Counted from the stretch's first letter, positions 1 to 10,854 are shown. The stretch is 64,000 bases of DNA from Cephalopachus bancanus (GCA_027257055.1 JAPVLO010000180.1:1-64000), one strand, 5' to 3'. Numbers and translations are program-made. Notes: generated by a model not told the origin, from the sequence alone.

Positions 1-1729
1 GGAAATTTCCAAGCACAAATACTTTGTGTCACTCTTCAGAATCAAATAACATAAGACTGGCAAAACATTCAGATTTGAACAATTGGTTTAGACGTACTCC
101 TTCATATATAATAAGTTATAAATCTCAGTGAATTCTCCTCACGTTTGTAGTTTTCATTGGCTATGACCACACAGATCACTTTTCAGGAGGGACAAATAAA
201 ACAAGTGAAGTTGAAAGTTTTGTTAGTGTGTTAGCTTTTTGCAAAAATACGTAGATAACATTTATCTTGCATGGTCCTTTTTTGATTTCGCTGAAACATA
301 AACACTGTAAAGTTGTGTCTATAAATAAGTCAGCCAAGAAGCCTGTTATAAAGTTTTCATCAAGTATATATCTCACAAGATACAATTTTTGGACAAGATG
401 ATATTCATTTCTATATTAACTGATTAATTAATCATGAGTTTAGCATCTCTTTGAGATATACCTTTGATTATAAGTCACTAATAACAAGTAGTGATCTAAC
501 TTCGAAAAGCTAATTTATCCCATTTGGTCTGTATCTTGAGCAGTTGTACAGGGCACTTAAATAAAATTAAGAAAGAGGGTCTAAGTGTTGGAGAAGCTGA
601 TTCGAGACGGGCTGCATGTCTCCTGCTCAACCCAGCCCAGCACTCAGCCCAAGCACTCTGAACCAAGCCATCTTTCTCCAGACCGTGCTCATACCTCAAC
701 ATGGACTTATTTTCCCTACATTTAAAGGGCACTGATAGCCCATCTGGTCCACTTTTCCAAGATGAAAGTCATTTTGCAGAAATAAATGTGTCCAATAATT
801 TACACATGTCTCCTGTAAATGTTGAAACTTAAGAAAACTGAAGTAGGCTGGATGCTGCCTGCAGGGTCAGCTGATGTGCGTAAGACAGTTTGCTCCTGTG
901 CTGAATGTCCCCATTTTGCCAAGTTTCTTGCTTCTTCTCATTTTCCTGTCTCTTTACCCTCCCGGCATGGCTTCTCATGGCCCAGTGTGCCAGGCCCTAG
1001 AAGACACGATTTGCTGGCCTCCCTAATATGCTCAAGGCTGGGATTGATATTCTGGGAACTTTTGGCAAGTCAAGCCCAGGGCTTTTGGGTCTGAGATCTC
1101 AGCATCTTAGAGGTCTTGCTTCTGAAGTGCAAGTGTAAGACACTTGGAAAGAAAGTAGATATGGAGTCCAATAGATGTCATTGTAATTCTCAGCTCCATA
1201 CAAATGATATTACCTCCACCAAGTGCCTCGACCTTTCTGGGCAACAGGTTTCTCACCTAAAAATGTGTTCTAGTACACAGCAAAAGCATTGCTGTGAGTT
1301 CCACAAACTTGCATCTTCCTCCAGGACACAAGTCCTTCAGGAAGATCCCATCTCCCAGCCCTGCTGACTCATTCAGGCCATCAGAACACAGGAAGCAATG
1401 ACATGTGCCATCCCAGGTCTTCCTAGGTCTGCACGATCTCTGCTCACTCATAATTGGCTGGCTGGTGGCAGAGGACCCAGGGGAGGACTCCGAGGGCCAA
1501 GGGGTAGCAGGGTCACCAGAGAGAAGAATCTTGGATCCCTGTGTGTTCTTGGAAGCTTGGAAGACAACCATCCTAGAGGACCCAGGGCCAGAAATAAACA
1601 CAGTCGTGTCAAGCCATGGAGATGTGGTGAGTTGTTACTGCAGCACAGCCCAGCACAGCCTGACCAGTATTTAACAGAAGAGACTTCATTGCCCAGTGTG
1701 GAGATGCAATCACAATGACAACAATATTA
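1..1729. other. Upstream unique sequence without recognisable gene
   Basis: This AT-rich to neutral stretch shows no recognisable repeat, no splice-bounded coding segment and no CpG enrichment. Open frames of 60-115 codons on both strands overlap one another and show no family motif, so they are chance frames. Confidence 0.6.
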
Positions 1730-1930
1730 TTTTAAGAACTTTACAGGGACAAACTCACTGTGACTTACAATGACACTTAGAAAAGGAACTTATTATCCTC
1801 AAGTTTCATACAAGAAAACAGAGAAGTTAAGAAGCCTGCCCAAGTCTATCCAACTTACAGACAACTGAGTCAATGTTCTCCCAGACAAGCTGTGACCAGA
1901 GCCACCACACCACACCTCCTCTTCCTCTCC
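1730..1930 (+). mobile_element. MIR SINE remnant
   Basis: The stretch around 1,785-1,870 (cttattatcctcaagtttcat..., acagagaagttaagaagcctgcccaag) matches the MIR core order: 'tattatccccattttacagatgag', then 'gaggttaagtaacttgcccaag'. It is heavily diverged, as expected for an element that predates placental radiation. Confidence 0.6.
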
Positions 1931-2079
1931 AATGACTGCCTTCTGACAGCTTGTGGGTTTGGGGTTATTCATTTTGGGTACTTTGCAAAACGGAGCTAAG
2001 TAATCATGATGTGGCTAGACATTTTTAAAAAATCTATAATACCACGTTAGAGCTCTTCTGCCTGCAAGTTCTTCCAAAC

Positions 2080-2365
2080 AATTTTTTCCATTGGAGTCTC
2101 ACTTTATTGTCCAGGCTGGAGTGCAGTGGCCTGCTCATGGCTATTGCAGCCTTGACCTGCTGGGCTCAGGCAAATCTTCTGCCTCAGCCTTCTAAATAGA
2201 AGGAATTACAGGTATGTGCCACCACACTGGCTAATTTTTTAATTTATTATAGAGATGAGGTCTCACCAATTTGCCCAGGCTGGTCTCGAACCCCTGGGCT
2301 CAGACAATCCTCTTGCCTCTGCCTCCTAAATGCTGGGATTACAAGTGTGAGCCAGCACGCCCAGC
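2080..2365 (-). mobile_element. Alu (older subfamily)
   Basis: Reverse-complement dimeric Alu with its poly-T end at the left. It is flanked by the target duplication TCTTCCAAAC at 2,070-2,079 and 2,366-2,375, which fixes both ends. Confidence 0.93.
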
Positions 2366-2404
2366 TCTTCCAAACTTTCAGGAACAGATACTTCCCATGC
2401 TGAC

Positions 2405-3062
2405 TGATGTGTGTATATGTATGTGCTGCACCCCAGTGTGAACAGTCTTGTGGTATGTGTGTGCCTGCATGTATGTGTGTATGCAATGGGCATGCATGTG
2501 CAAGATGCACCTGTGTATCCAGTGGGTGGGGACGTGGGAGATTCTGTGCATGTGACATGTATGTATACAAATGGGGTGTGGTGGGCTTGTGTGCATGAGT
2601 GTGGGTGTGCATGTGTGTAAGCACATGTTTTTGTGTGTTGTGTCACTGCATGGTATGTGTGCAGTGCAGGCATGTGCAGGGGCATTGCATGCCTGTGCTG
2701 TGTGTCCATGTGCCATTCATGTGTGTTAAGCAGGCATATGTTTGTGTGGTATGGGTTTGATGTGCTTGTGCAGTGTGGGTGTGTGCATCTGTATATTTTG
2801 GATGCTGTGTAAATGTGTGTGCTATTGTACATGCACACCAGTTAGACATTTGCACACCACTATAATGCAGACACAGACACCTTGCACTCAGCAAGCACAC
2901 CATGCACAGACATCCACACCATGAAAAACAGAGCTATGCACACCACCACACAAACCTGCACAGCACCAGTGTTCATACATGCATGCTATACACACACACA
3001 CACCACATGGACACACCTCACCCCCTATATGAAACACACGAGCACATGGCATACTCTCATGC
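2405..3062. repeat. TG-rich to CA-rich degenerate low-complexity tract
   Basis: From 2,405 to about 2,830 the plus strand is dominated by imperfect TG/CATG units (tgtgtgcatgtgtg types). From about 2,836 to 3,062 it becomes equally dominated by CA units (cacacaccatgcacac types). Open frames through it on both strands encode Cys/Val- or His/Thr-rich strings, which are artefacts of the repeat. Confidence 0.85.
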
Positions 3063-3540
3063 CATCTCTACACTCACACCATCCATCCATGCACCACCCC
3101 ACTTGCCACCTCCAAGCCAGGAGTCAGTGCTGGGGCTGTGCTGGGAACCCAGGAGGTGGCGTGGAGGTTGAGCATTCTGGAACAAGCCCTGTATGTGAGG
3201 TTCACCTTCACCCTGAGTACATCCACCTTGTTCCTGATTCAAGGAGATGCCCACACAGTTATGTAGACTCTGCTTCAGTGACTTCCAGAGAATTCGCCCC
3301 AATTCTGGGTGACAGTCATTCACAGAACCACAGTCCTGGGGTCTGAGATCAGGAAAGTATGGTGCACTGGAGCATGTGTCAGCCCTAGCCCTGACTCCAA
3401 CACTGATTACCGGTCAGGGAACAGCCCAGATGTCACCTCCTCCAGGAAGCCTTTGGGACCCAGCTGGACTGGGAGCCTCTCTTCTGCATTCGCCTGGCTT
3501 CCCAGTTCTGCACTGGTCACATGGTATTTTTAATTACTTA

Positions 3541-3811
3541 TGATCCCAGCACTTTGGGAGGCTGAGGTGAGAGGATTGCCTGAGCCTACAGGTTCAAGAC
3601 CAGCCTGAGCAACATGGTGAGACCTTATCTCTACAATAAATCAAGAAAAATTAGCCGGGAATGGTGGTATATGCCTGTAGTTCCAGCTACTTGGAAGGCG
3701 GAGGGGGAAGGATCGCCTGAGCCCAACAGGTTGAGGCTGTGGCCATGAGTGTGCCACTGCACTCCAGCCTGGGCAACAGAGTGAGACTCCAACTAAAAAA
3801 AAAAAAAAAAA
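3541..3811 (+). mobile_element. 5'-truncated Alu (older subfamily)
   Basis: It starts inside the left monomer at 'atcccagcactttggg' and lacks the first roughly 28 bases with the A box. It ends in an A-run at 3,794-3,811 that directly abuts an L1 fragment. Confidence 0.88.
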
Positions 3812-4462
3812 GTCCCAAGAAACAAGTGTTGGTGAGGCTGAGGAGTAAAGGAAACACTTCTACACTCTTGGTGGGAATGTAAGTTAGTTCAACTTTTGTG
3901 GAAAGCAGAGTGGCATTTTCTCAAAGAACTAAAAATTAAGCTACCATATGACCCAGGAATCACACTTCTAGGAACATATCCAGAGGAACATAAATTGCTT
4001 TACCAAAAGGACACCTGCACACGTATATTCATGCAGCGTTATTCACAGTAACAAAATCAGGGAATGGATAGATGCCTGTGGAAAGCGGATTGGATAAAGA
4101 AAATGTGGTACATTTACCATGTAGCCATAAAGAAGAACAAAATCATGTCCTTCGCAGCATCATAGATGCAGCTGGAGACCATATTCTAAGTGAACTATCA
4201 TGGAAACAAAAACTGAATATCGCATGTTCTTACTTATAAGGGGGCCCTGATCACTGGACACATGAACACAAAGGTGCTGGACACAGCTAAGAGACGGAGA
4301 GAGGGAGGAGGGATAGGGGCACACGACAACACACTGGGTACCAGGTTCACTGCCGGGGAGAGAGGTCTTGCCAGAAGCCCAAATCTCACCTGCACACAAT
4401 GTATTTACATGGTAATCCTCACATGTACCCCACAATTCTAAAATTAAAAAACACATGTACAC
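3812..4462 (+). mobile_element. L1 LINE 3' end (ORF2 C-terminal part plus 3' UTR)
   Basis: The sequence follows the primate L1 order near the end of ORF2. It has 'caagtgttggtgagg', then 'ttggtgggaatgtaa', 'accatatgacccag', 'aaaatgtggtac', 'atcatgtccttcgcag', and the characteristic 'acacactgggtacc' and 'cacatgtaccccacaattctaaaat' near the 3' end. It is 5'-truncated and full of indels, so it encodes nothing. Confidence 0.88.
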
Positions 4463-5240
4463 ATTTTTACTGTGGTCATCGATTGAGATGTGATAGCAGA
4501 AGGACCTATAGGGGCTATATCTAGAGTGTGGCCTTTCCCAATACGAGCTGATTATCCTGGAATGGAAATTCTTGAGCGCACATTAACCTGTCCACCCCTA
4601 GAATTAAAGCTCAAAGTTACTGAGCACACCGAATTATTTCAAAGTATATTACAGGCATTGTGGATCTCGGGTACCAAATAGAACGGCAACACAAATATGC
4701 ATGCAGTGTGGGAAGGCTTTTACGGAGGAGGTGGGGCAATGGAATAGACCCTAAGTCAGAGATTCTTGACCTTGGTTCTGCTTTACAACTGTATGGAGAG
4801 TGTTTAAAGACCATACCCAAGACAAGTATTAGCCTCTGGGGTGTGACTCAGGGATCAGCCGTTTTGAGGTGATTCCCAGGTGGTTCCAATTTGTAGCCAT
4901 GACTGACATTCATTGCCCCAAAGGATAGGTAGGACTTGGAAACAGCACATTCCAGGCATGTCTTGTTAATGTCCAGGGTTACGTAATTAATATGAACCTT
5001 GAGAACCATCCTCAGTCTCTGTCTCTGGTTACCTCTCACTTCACCTCAGGACATGAGAAAGTCTCGCTCGGAATCAGATTGAAACTCAAGCACCACTGCA
5101 AGATTTTGAGTTAATGGCTCCAATTTTCATTTTAGGTGATATGGAGTGAAGGGTAAGCTTTCTGAGAAGGGAAGGTGGGGAGAAACTGTGAGTAAAATTT
5201 CTGCTACTTAAGCAGGTCTTCCTAGGTAGTGAGCCCCTTA
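4463..5240. other. Unique sequence, nothing recognised
   Basis: No repeat family or exon was recognised. A 63-codon open frame begins at 4,490 but has no recognisable domain and is within chance expectation. Confidence 0.5.
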
Positions 5241-5269
5241 GTTCTTCCCAGAAATGCCCAGGCCAGAAG

Positions 5270-5395
5270 CAGCAGCACCTACCAACCAGCTATGTGGCTT
5301 TGGACGTGTCCCACCTCCTGTCTGAGACTCCATTTTCTCATCTGTAAAATAAGAGGGTTGACCGTCCCAGTTAAGACATTCAAAGATCAGAGAAT
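5270..5395 (-). mobile_element. MIR SINE remnant
   Basis: 'agctatgtggctttggacgtgtccc' followed by 'ctccattttctcatctgtaaaataagaggg' is the reverse-complement MIR core. It lies just upstream of an Alu. Confidence 0.7.
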
Positions 5396-5417
5396 TATAG
5401 ATTATTGAAAATGCAAG

Positions 5418-5726
5418 GCCGGGCACAGTGGCTCACACCTACAACCCCAGCACTTTGGGAGGCCAAGGTGAGAGGATTGCCTGAACTCATGGGTTCAAGA
5501 CCAGCCTAGGCAACATGGCGAGACCTCATCTCTACAATAAATCGAAAAAATTAGCTGAGCGTGGTGATGCACGCCTATAATTCCAGCTACTTGGAAGGCT
5601 AAGGCAGAAAGATCACCTGAGTCCAGCAGGCTGAGACTGCGGTGGCCGTGAGTGTGCCACTGCACTCCAGCCTGTGCAACAGAGTGAGACTCCAACTCAA
5701 AGAAAAAAGAAAGAAAAGACACAAAA
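5418..5726 (+). mobile_element. Alu (older subfamily)
   Basis: Full-length dimer beginning 'gccgggcacagtggctcac' and ending in an A/G-interrupted tail. A GAAAATGCAAG duplication lies at 5,407-5,417 and 5,727-5,737. Confidence 0.95.
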
Positions 5727-5773
5727 GAAAATGCAAGAAAACTAAAAATAAAACTAGCTGTTGGGAGAAGTTT

Positions 5774-5787
5774 CCAGAAGAGGGCGC
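5774..5787 (+). promoter_or_regulatory. Candidate CTCF core motif
   Basis: CCAGAAGAGGGCGC matches the CTCF core CCASYAGRKGGCRS at 13 of 14 positions, with A in place of Y at position 5. It lies outside repeats on the plus strand. One-mismatch hits are expected about once per 64 kb by chance, so this is only a candidate. Confidence 0.35.
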
Positions 5788-6489
5788 AAGACACTGGGAT
5801 AAAACACACTGAGGCCTCTGCAATCCTCCGGAAAGAGATCCAGCAGCTGCTTATGTGAAAGTGAGTTATGGTGGGGGGTAGCAGGGGGCAGTGTTTGCTG
5901 GAGGACTAGAGGTTCAGGATGCTCCAGTGGGGTGTGGAGGCTGTGGATACACCGGCAAGGACTTTTGCACTTTCCATGCCAGCTCATTCTTCTCCTTCCT
6001 CCTCTCCATCCCTACACTAATAGATTTGTCGTTCCATTCTGGGGGGTCATTACAGTTATCTCTACTGCAGCCTTGAGCCCTGTGAACAGTCTTTATGAAC
6101 AGAGATTTTGGAGGTTCTCAGGAGGCACAAATGGCACCCTTTCCGCTCCCTCTTCCCCCAAGAAAAGAAACCAAGCCTGCCACCCTTCTGCAGCAGCCAG
6201 GATGTCTAGTGAGAAGCAAAGCCTCTCATTCTATGTAGGATTAAGGACAGGCTTTATGCGAAACACTCCCCTACAGGGAACACATAACTTACAATCTTAC
6301 TGAAATGTAAAGGACTGATGTCAGACCTTCCCAGGGAGCGAGCTTTAAGACGGGGGCTTTTCTTCTCTTGAGGTGATCAATCCAGCATTTGCAACAACTC
6401 TAAATTTTCTTTGGTGCCATAAGCCAGGTGTATGGAGGCCGTCACCTGAGCAGAACCACTGACACCGCCAGGAGGCGGTGTACCAGCCC

Positions 6490-6880
6490 AACCTCCCCCC
6501 AGCAGCAGAATCTACAGCATCCTAGACCATGATAATCTAGCCCCTGCTTGCATTCCTCCAGGCACAGCAAGCTCACTTCTTCCTAAGATGCCCATTCCTC
6601 TCTGATATAGCTTTTCTTATTCAATTATTATACTCATTCCTCGTGTCTGTCCAGTATTTATCACCCTCAAATTTCCTTCCCATGGACTGGGTTTGGGCTT
6701 AAGCAGACCAGACTGATCCCTCTTTCACAGGACAGATTTCCAAGTATTTGAGAACATCGCTTGTCCCCATGTCCCTTACTGAGGGCCCCCAACCCTCACT
6801 CTTCCTTGGTCTTCATGGTCTTTTCTTTCCCAAACCAGACAACCCCAGTTGTCTTCAACTGTCCTCACATGCTGGGGCCT
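6490..6880. other. Possible ancient mammalian interspersed repeat
   Basis: The run 'ttccaagtatttgagaacatcgcttgtccccatgtc ... cccagttgtcttcaactgtcctcacatg' resembles an old mammal-wide repeat I have seen in other genomes. I cannot assign the family. No coding signal was seen. The flanking 5,740-6,490 and 6,880-7,010 are otherwise unremarkable. Confidence 0.3.
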
Positions 6881-7022
6881 TCGCCATAGGAGGGTACTGA
6901 CGCAAAAGTCCAGGCCGGGGATTGTGCTAGGGTACCCCCTACAAATAGTAACGGAAGTCACTGCTGAAGCCCTCACAAGCCAAGTACTAACTCAGAACAG
7001 GTGAAAATAAGTCTGTATTTTT

Positions 7023-7292
7023 TTGGTTTTTTTTTTTAGTTGGAGTCTCACTCTGTCACCCAGGCTGAAGTGCAGTGGCACAGTCATGGCCACTGCAGCC
7101 TTGACCTGCTGGATTCAGGTGATACTTCCACCTCAGCCTTCCAAGTAGCTGGGACTACAGGCGCGCGTCACCACGCCTGGCTAATTTCAAGTTGCCCTGG
7201 CTGAACTCGAACCCGTGGGCTCAGGCAGTCCTCTCACCTTGGCCTCCTAAAGTGCTGGGACCATAGGCGTGAGTCGCCACGCCCTGACAAGC
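7023..7292 (-). mobile_element. Alu (older subfamily)
   Basis: Inverted dimer with a small deletion in the middle (the linker region goes straight from 'ctaatttcaa' to 'gttgccctgg'). CTGTATTTTT duplications lie at 7,013-7,022 and 7,293-7,302. Confidence 0.93.
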
Positions 7293-7383
7293 CTGTATTT
7301 TTCAAGGGAAATTTGGAGACAGCACAGCATATACTGGTGAGCTGAAGGTGTTCCATAACTGCAAGGCTATTAATACTACTTTA

Positions 7384-7686
7384 TTTTATTTTATTTCAGA
7401 GTTGGAGTCTCACTCTGTCACCCAGGCTGAAGTGCAGTAGCATGCTCACGGCCACCGCAGCCTCAAGCTGCTGGGCTCAGGGCATCCTTCAGCCTCAGTC
7501 TCCCGAGTAGCTGGGTCTACAGGTGCATGCTACCACGTCCAGCTAATTTTTTTAAATTTATTATAGAGATGTGGTCTTGCCAAGTTGCCCAGACTGGTCT
7601 TGAACCCCTGGGCTCAAGAAATTCTCTCACTTGGACCTTCCAAAGTGCTGGAATTACAGGCTAGAGCCACTGTGCCCTCCCACCCC
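7384..7686 (-). mobile_element. Alu (older subfamily)
   Basis: Inverted full-length dimer. The target duplication aatacYacttta lies at 7,372-7,383 and 7,687-7,698 with one difference. The 3' tail includes a tttta array. Confidence 0.93.
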
Positions 7687-7792
7687 AATACCACTTTAAA
7701 TCCTGAATTGCTAATAAAGTCCTAATCTGGGGAGTCATGGAAATGGCTGTCCTCCACCAGGGGGTTTCAGACTTTCTTGCTCTTATACTTTC

Positions 7793-8090
7793 TTTCTTTC
7801 TTTTTTTGAATCAAGAGTCTCACTCTGTTGTCCAGGGTGGAGTGCAGTGGCACGCTCACAGCCACCGCAGCCTTGACCTGCTGTGTTTAGGCAATCCTTC
7901 TGCCTCAGTCTTCCAAGTTGCTGGAACTACAGATGTGTGTCACCATGTCCAACTAATTTTTCTTGATGTATTATAGAGATGAGATCTTACCAAGTTGCCC
8001 AGGCTGGTCTCAAACCCCTGGGCTCAGGCAATTCTCTGACCTCGGCCTCCCAAAGTGCTGAGATTACAGGTGTGAGCCACCATGCCCAGT
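7793..8090 (-). mobile_element. Alu (older subfamily)
   Basis: Inverted full-length dimer with a tttc-rich tail. The imperfect duplication 'ctYatactttc' occurs at both ends (about 7,781-7,792 and 8,092-8,102). Confidence 0.9.
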
Positions 8091-8165
8091 ACTCATACTT
8101 TCAAAAGGAATTTTGAAAACCTTTATATGTCTCCACATATTTGTAAGTTAATAACTAACATTTTA

Positions 8166-8469
8166 TTTTATTTTATTTATTTATTTATTTTTTTTTGAGT
8201 TGGAGTCTCACTCTGTCGCCCAGACTGGAGTGCAGTGGCCGCTCCCGGCCACCGCAGCCTCGACCTGCTGGGCTCCGGCGATCCTTCCGCCTCAGCCTTC
8301 CGAGTAGCTGGAATTACAGGCATGCACTACCATGCCCGGCTGATTTTTTGATCTATTGTAGAGATGAGGTCTCACTGCCCAGGCGGGTCTCGAACCCGCG
8401 GGCTCAGGCAATCCACTCACCTCAGCCTCCCAAAGGCGCGGGATTACAGGCTGAGCCACCGAGCCCGGC
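8166..8469 (-). mobile_element. Alu, young subfamily with tRNA-like T-arm
   Basis: Inverted copy with a 17-bp perfect duplication, TAATAACTAACATTTTA, at 8,149-8,165 and 8,470-8,486. It carries the young-subfamily marks: 'gcgggtctcgaacccgcggg', the short 'ctcactgcccagg' junction, 'ccactcacctcag' and 'gccaccgagcccggct'. Confidence 0.96.
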
Positions 8470-8499
8470 TAATAACTAACATTTTAAAAATTAAGTTTA

Positions 8500-8791
8500 A
8501 GCCAGGCTCGGCGGCTCAGCCTGTAATCCCGCGCCTTTGGGAGGCTGAGGTGAGTGGATTGCCTGAGCCCGCGGGTTCGAGACCCGCCTGGGCAGTGAGA
8601 CCTCATCTCTACAATAAATCAAAAAATCAGCTGGGCGTGGTAGCGCATGCCTGTAATTCCGGCTACTTGGAAGGCTGAGGTGGAAGGATCGCCGGAGCCC
8701 AGCAGGTCGAGACTGCGGTGGCCAGGAACGGCCACTGCACTCCAGTCTGGGCGACAGAGTGAGACTCCAACTCAAAAAAAAAAAAAAATAA
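8500..8791 (+). mobile_element. Alu, young subfamily with tRNA-like T-arm
   Basis: Direct copy starting 30 bp from the 5' end of the inverted copy at 8,166-8,469. The A-box region is at 8,512-8,523 and the perfect T-arm GCGGG/TTCGAGA/CCCGC at 8,571-8,587. A short duplication (WTAAGTTTA) lies at 8,491-8,499 and 8,792-8,800. Confidence 0.95.
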
Positions 8792-8941
8792 ATAAGTTTA
8801 CATAGTTGAAAAATATATAATTTCTGACATACAGATCTAGTCTCTTAAAATAAAACTGATATATCACTATTTTAAATGAACCCAAGGGACTCTGCCATAG
8901 CAATTTGATATCCAAATGCCCATTTAAAAAATCCAAACAAG

Positions 8942-9233
8942 TCAGGCGAGGTGGCTCATGCCTGTAATCCCAGCACTTTGGGAGGTGGAGGCAAGAGGAT
9001 TGCCTGAGCCTAGGAGTTCAAGACCAGCCTGGGCAGCCTCATCTCCATGATCAATCACAAAATTAGCCATGGGTGGTGGCTTGTGCCTGTGGTTCCAGCG
9101 TCTTGGAAGGCTTAGGCAGGAGGGTCACCTGAGCCCAGCAGGTCAGGGGGGTGGGGGTCAAGAGCATGCCCCTGCACTCCAGCCTGGGCGACACAGTGAG
9201 ACTTTGACTTAAGTAAATAACTAGCTAAATAAA
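8942..9233 (+). mobile_element. Alu (older subfamily)
   Basis: Direct dimer with a decayed right monomer ('gggtgggggtcaagagcatgcccctgcactcc'). It is joined almost directly to the next Alu through a taaataa-rich tail. Confidence 0.9.
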
Positions 9234-9236
9234 TAT

Positions 9237-9536
9237 GGCCAGGTGTGGTGGCGCAGCCTGTAATCTCAGCACTTTGGGAGGCCACGGTGAGAGGATTGTC
9301 TGAGCCTAGAGGTTCAAGATCAGCCTGGGCAACTTGGTGAGACCTCGCCTCTGCAGTAAATCTCTCACACACACACACACAACTAGCCAGGCATGGTGGC
9401 ATGCCTCTTTAGTTCCAGCTCCTTGGAAGGCTGAGGTGGAAAGCTCGCCGGAGCCTAGCAGGTTGAGGCTGTGGTGGCCATGAGTATGCCACTGCACTCC
9501 AGCCTGGGTGACAGAATGAGACTCCAACTAAAAAAA
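9237..9536 (+). mobile_element. Alu (older subfamily) with CA-microsatellite linker
   Basis: Direct dimer. The A-rich linker between monomers has become a short (AC)n run at 9,364-9,381. It ends in an A-run at about 9,530. Confidence 0.9.
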
Positions 9537-9544
9537 AACCCACA

Positions 9545-10445
9545 CAGACAAGTTCTTTAAATCATTTATTTTTTTTCCTTGAGCCAGAAATTCCATTCCA
9601 CTTTTCCCACTGAATTTTATTTACATTTTTTGTGCTAAAAATCCTTTTAATAACAACTCTATAATACTTACCTACAGCAAAATTATAAGTTGACATATTT
9701 TTTAAATGTCTAGTTGTCAAAGTATTAAAACAACTTCAAATCAGTATAACAAATGGTTTTATTGCACAGATTCAAAAATCTATTTGTATTGTTGTTGTAG
9801 GCATCAGTGCTGAGAAATTCTGTTTACATAAATAAACAGATGAGAAGGGAAGTTGTGTTAGAAGGGCATCCCTCGATTCTTTAAGTTTCTTTGCGTTGTC
9901 AAGACTCACGTAGTGGCCCCTCAAAAGATTATTTTTACTAGCCTGTCAGCTGACCACTGGATTAGGTCCTGTGTTGATTTTGTTTACAAGACAGAATTGG
10001 AAACAACCTCAGCTGCAATTTCAACCTTCTTTAGAGTCACTCCCTTTCTCGACACCGAATGACTAAGTGTCTTTTGTGCAGTTTCCTGGAGGCTTTGACT
10101 CCCCGGGCAGAGCACGACCCTACCATTTAGGAGGACTGAGTGTGCTTTTCTTTGCAACGTGAGAGAAGATACGTGGGAACAGAGATATGAGAATTAGCCT
10201 GTCCTTACTGCAAGTCAGAATGTGGTATGTTTGGAGATATAGGATCTGAACATTAATCCTTGTAGAATAATAACTCCTCGAATAGTTTTGATGGATACCA
10301 GAAGACCACAAAACCCTGTTTGGAGACGATGCTTTAGCAGGTAGGAGCGTTTGGGAAAACAACATGCCATGATGGTGAGGAGAGAAGTTGCGAGCATGGA
10401 GTTATTACCAGTCAGTCAGTCACTCACAGGACGCTTTTTATATGT
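9545..10445. other. Non-repetitive AT-rich sequence, nothing recognised
   Basis: No exon, repeat family or CpG cluster was seen. Open frames on the minus strand around 10,120-10,400 have no recognisable motif. Confidence 0.5.
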
Positions 10446-10840
10446 GCTTGTATTAGCCATCTATTGCTACATAACAAATTATCCTCAAAATTAGTGGTTT
10501 AAAACACGTTTATCATCTCATGGTTTTTTGGGTCACCAAATTTATTATCTCACAGTTTGTTAAATTTAGACACAGATTTTCTGGATCCTCTGCTGCAGGA
10601 TGTACCACATGACTGCAATCAAAGTGTCATCAGGGACTCTGATCTCATCTGAAAGCTCATCTAGGGGAGAACCCGCATCCAAGCTTATACATGAAATTGT
10701 TGAGATAATTCGTCCCTTAATAGCTGTTGGACTGAGGCCACCCTTACTTCTTGCCACATGGGCCTCTCCACAAGGACTCTTCATCAGAGCAAGCATATGA
10801 CAAGAAGTCAGAGACTTCCAGTGAGACAAAGGTCTTTATA
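10446..10840. mobile_element. Ancient interspersed repeat, probably LTR-derived
   Basis: It opens with 'tgtattagccatctattgctacataacaaattatcctcaaaattagtggttt' type sequence, a widespread mammalian repeat opening. It closes with 'ccacatgggcctctccacaaggactcttcatcagag', which is typical of old mammalian LTR-class repeats. The subfamily is uncertain and nothing in it is intact. Confidence 0.5.
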
Positions 10841-10854
10841 AAAGTCACAGTCTT

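Noticed and set aside
2326..2838. 170-codon minus-strand frame rich in His, Thr and Cys
   Set aside because: It is the translation of the TG/CA low-complexity tract.
4490..4681. 63-codon frame after the L1 end, considered as a viral or gene-derived insertion
   Set aside because: No family motif could be confirmed and the length is within chance.
5495..5809. Many 60-110 codon frames with an [18 protein letters not shown] sequence
   Set aside because: These are translations of Alu antisense sequence (the GVQW pattern), present at nearly every Alu. They are not genes.
8571..8587. Considered calling a genuine tRNA gene at the T-arm-like sequence
   Set aside because: There is no acceptor stem, anticodon arm or 72-base cloverleaf. 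The element is a dimeric Alu with an A tail and target duplication.
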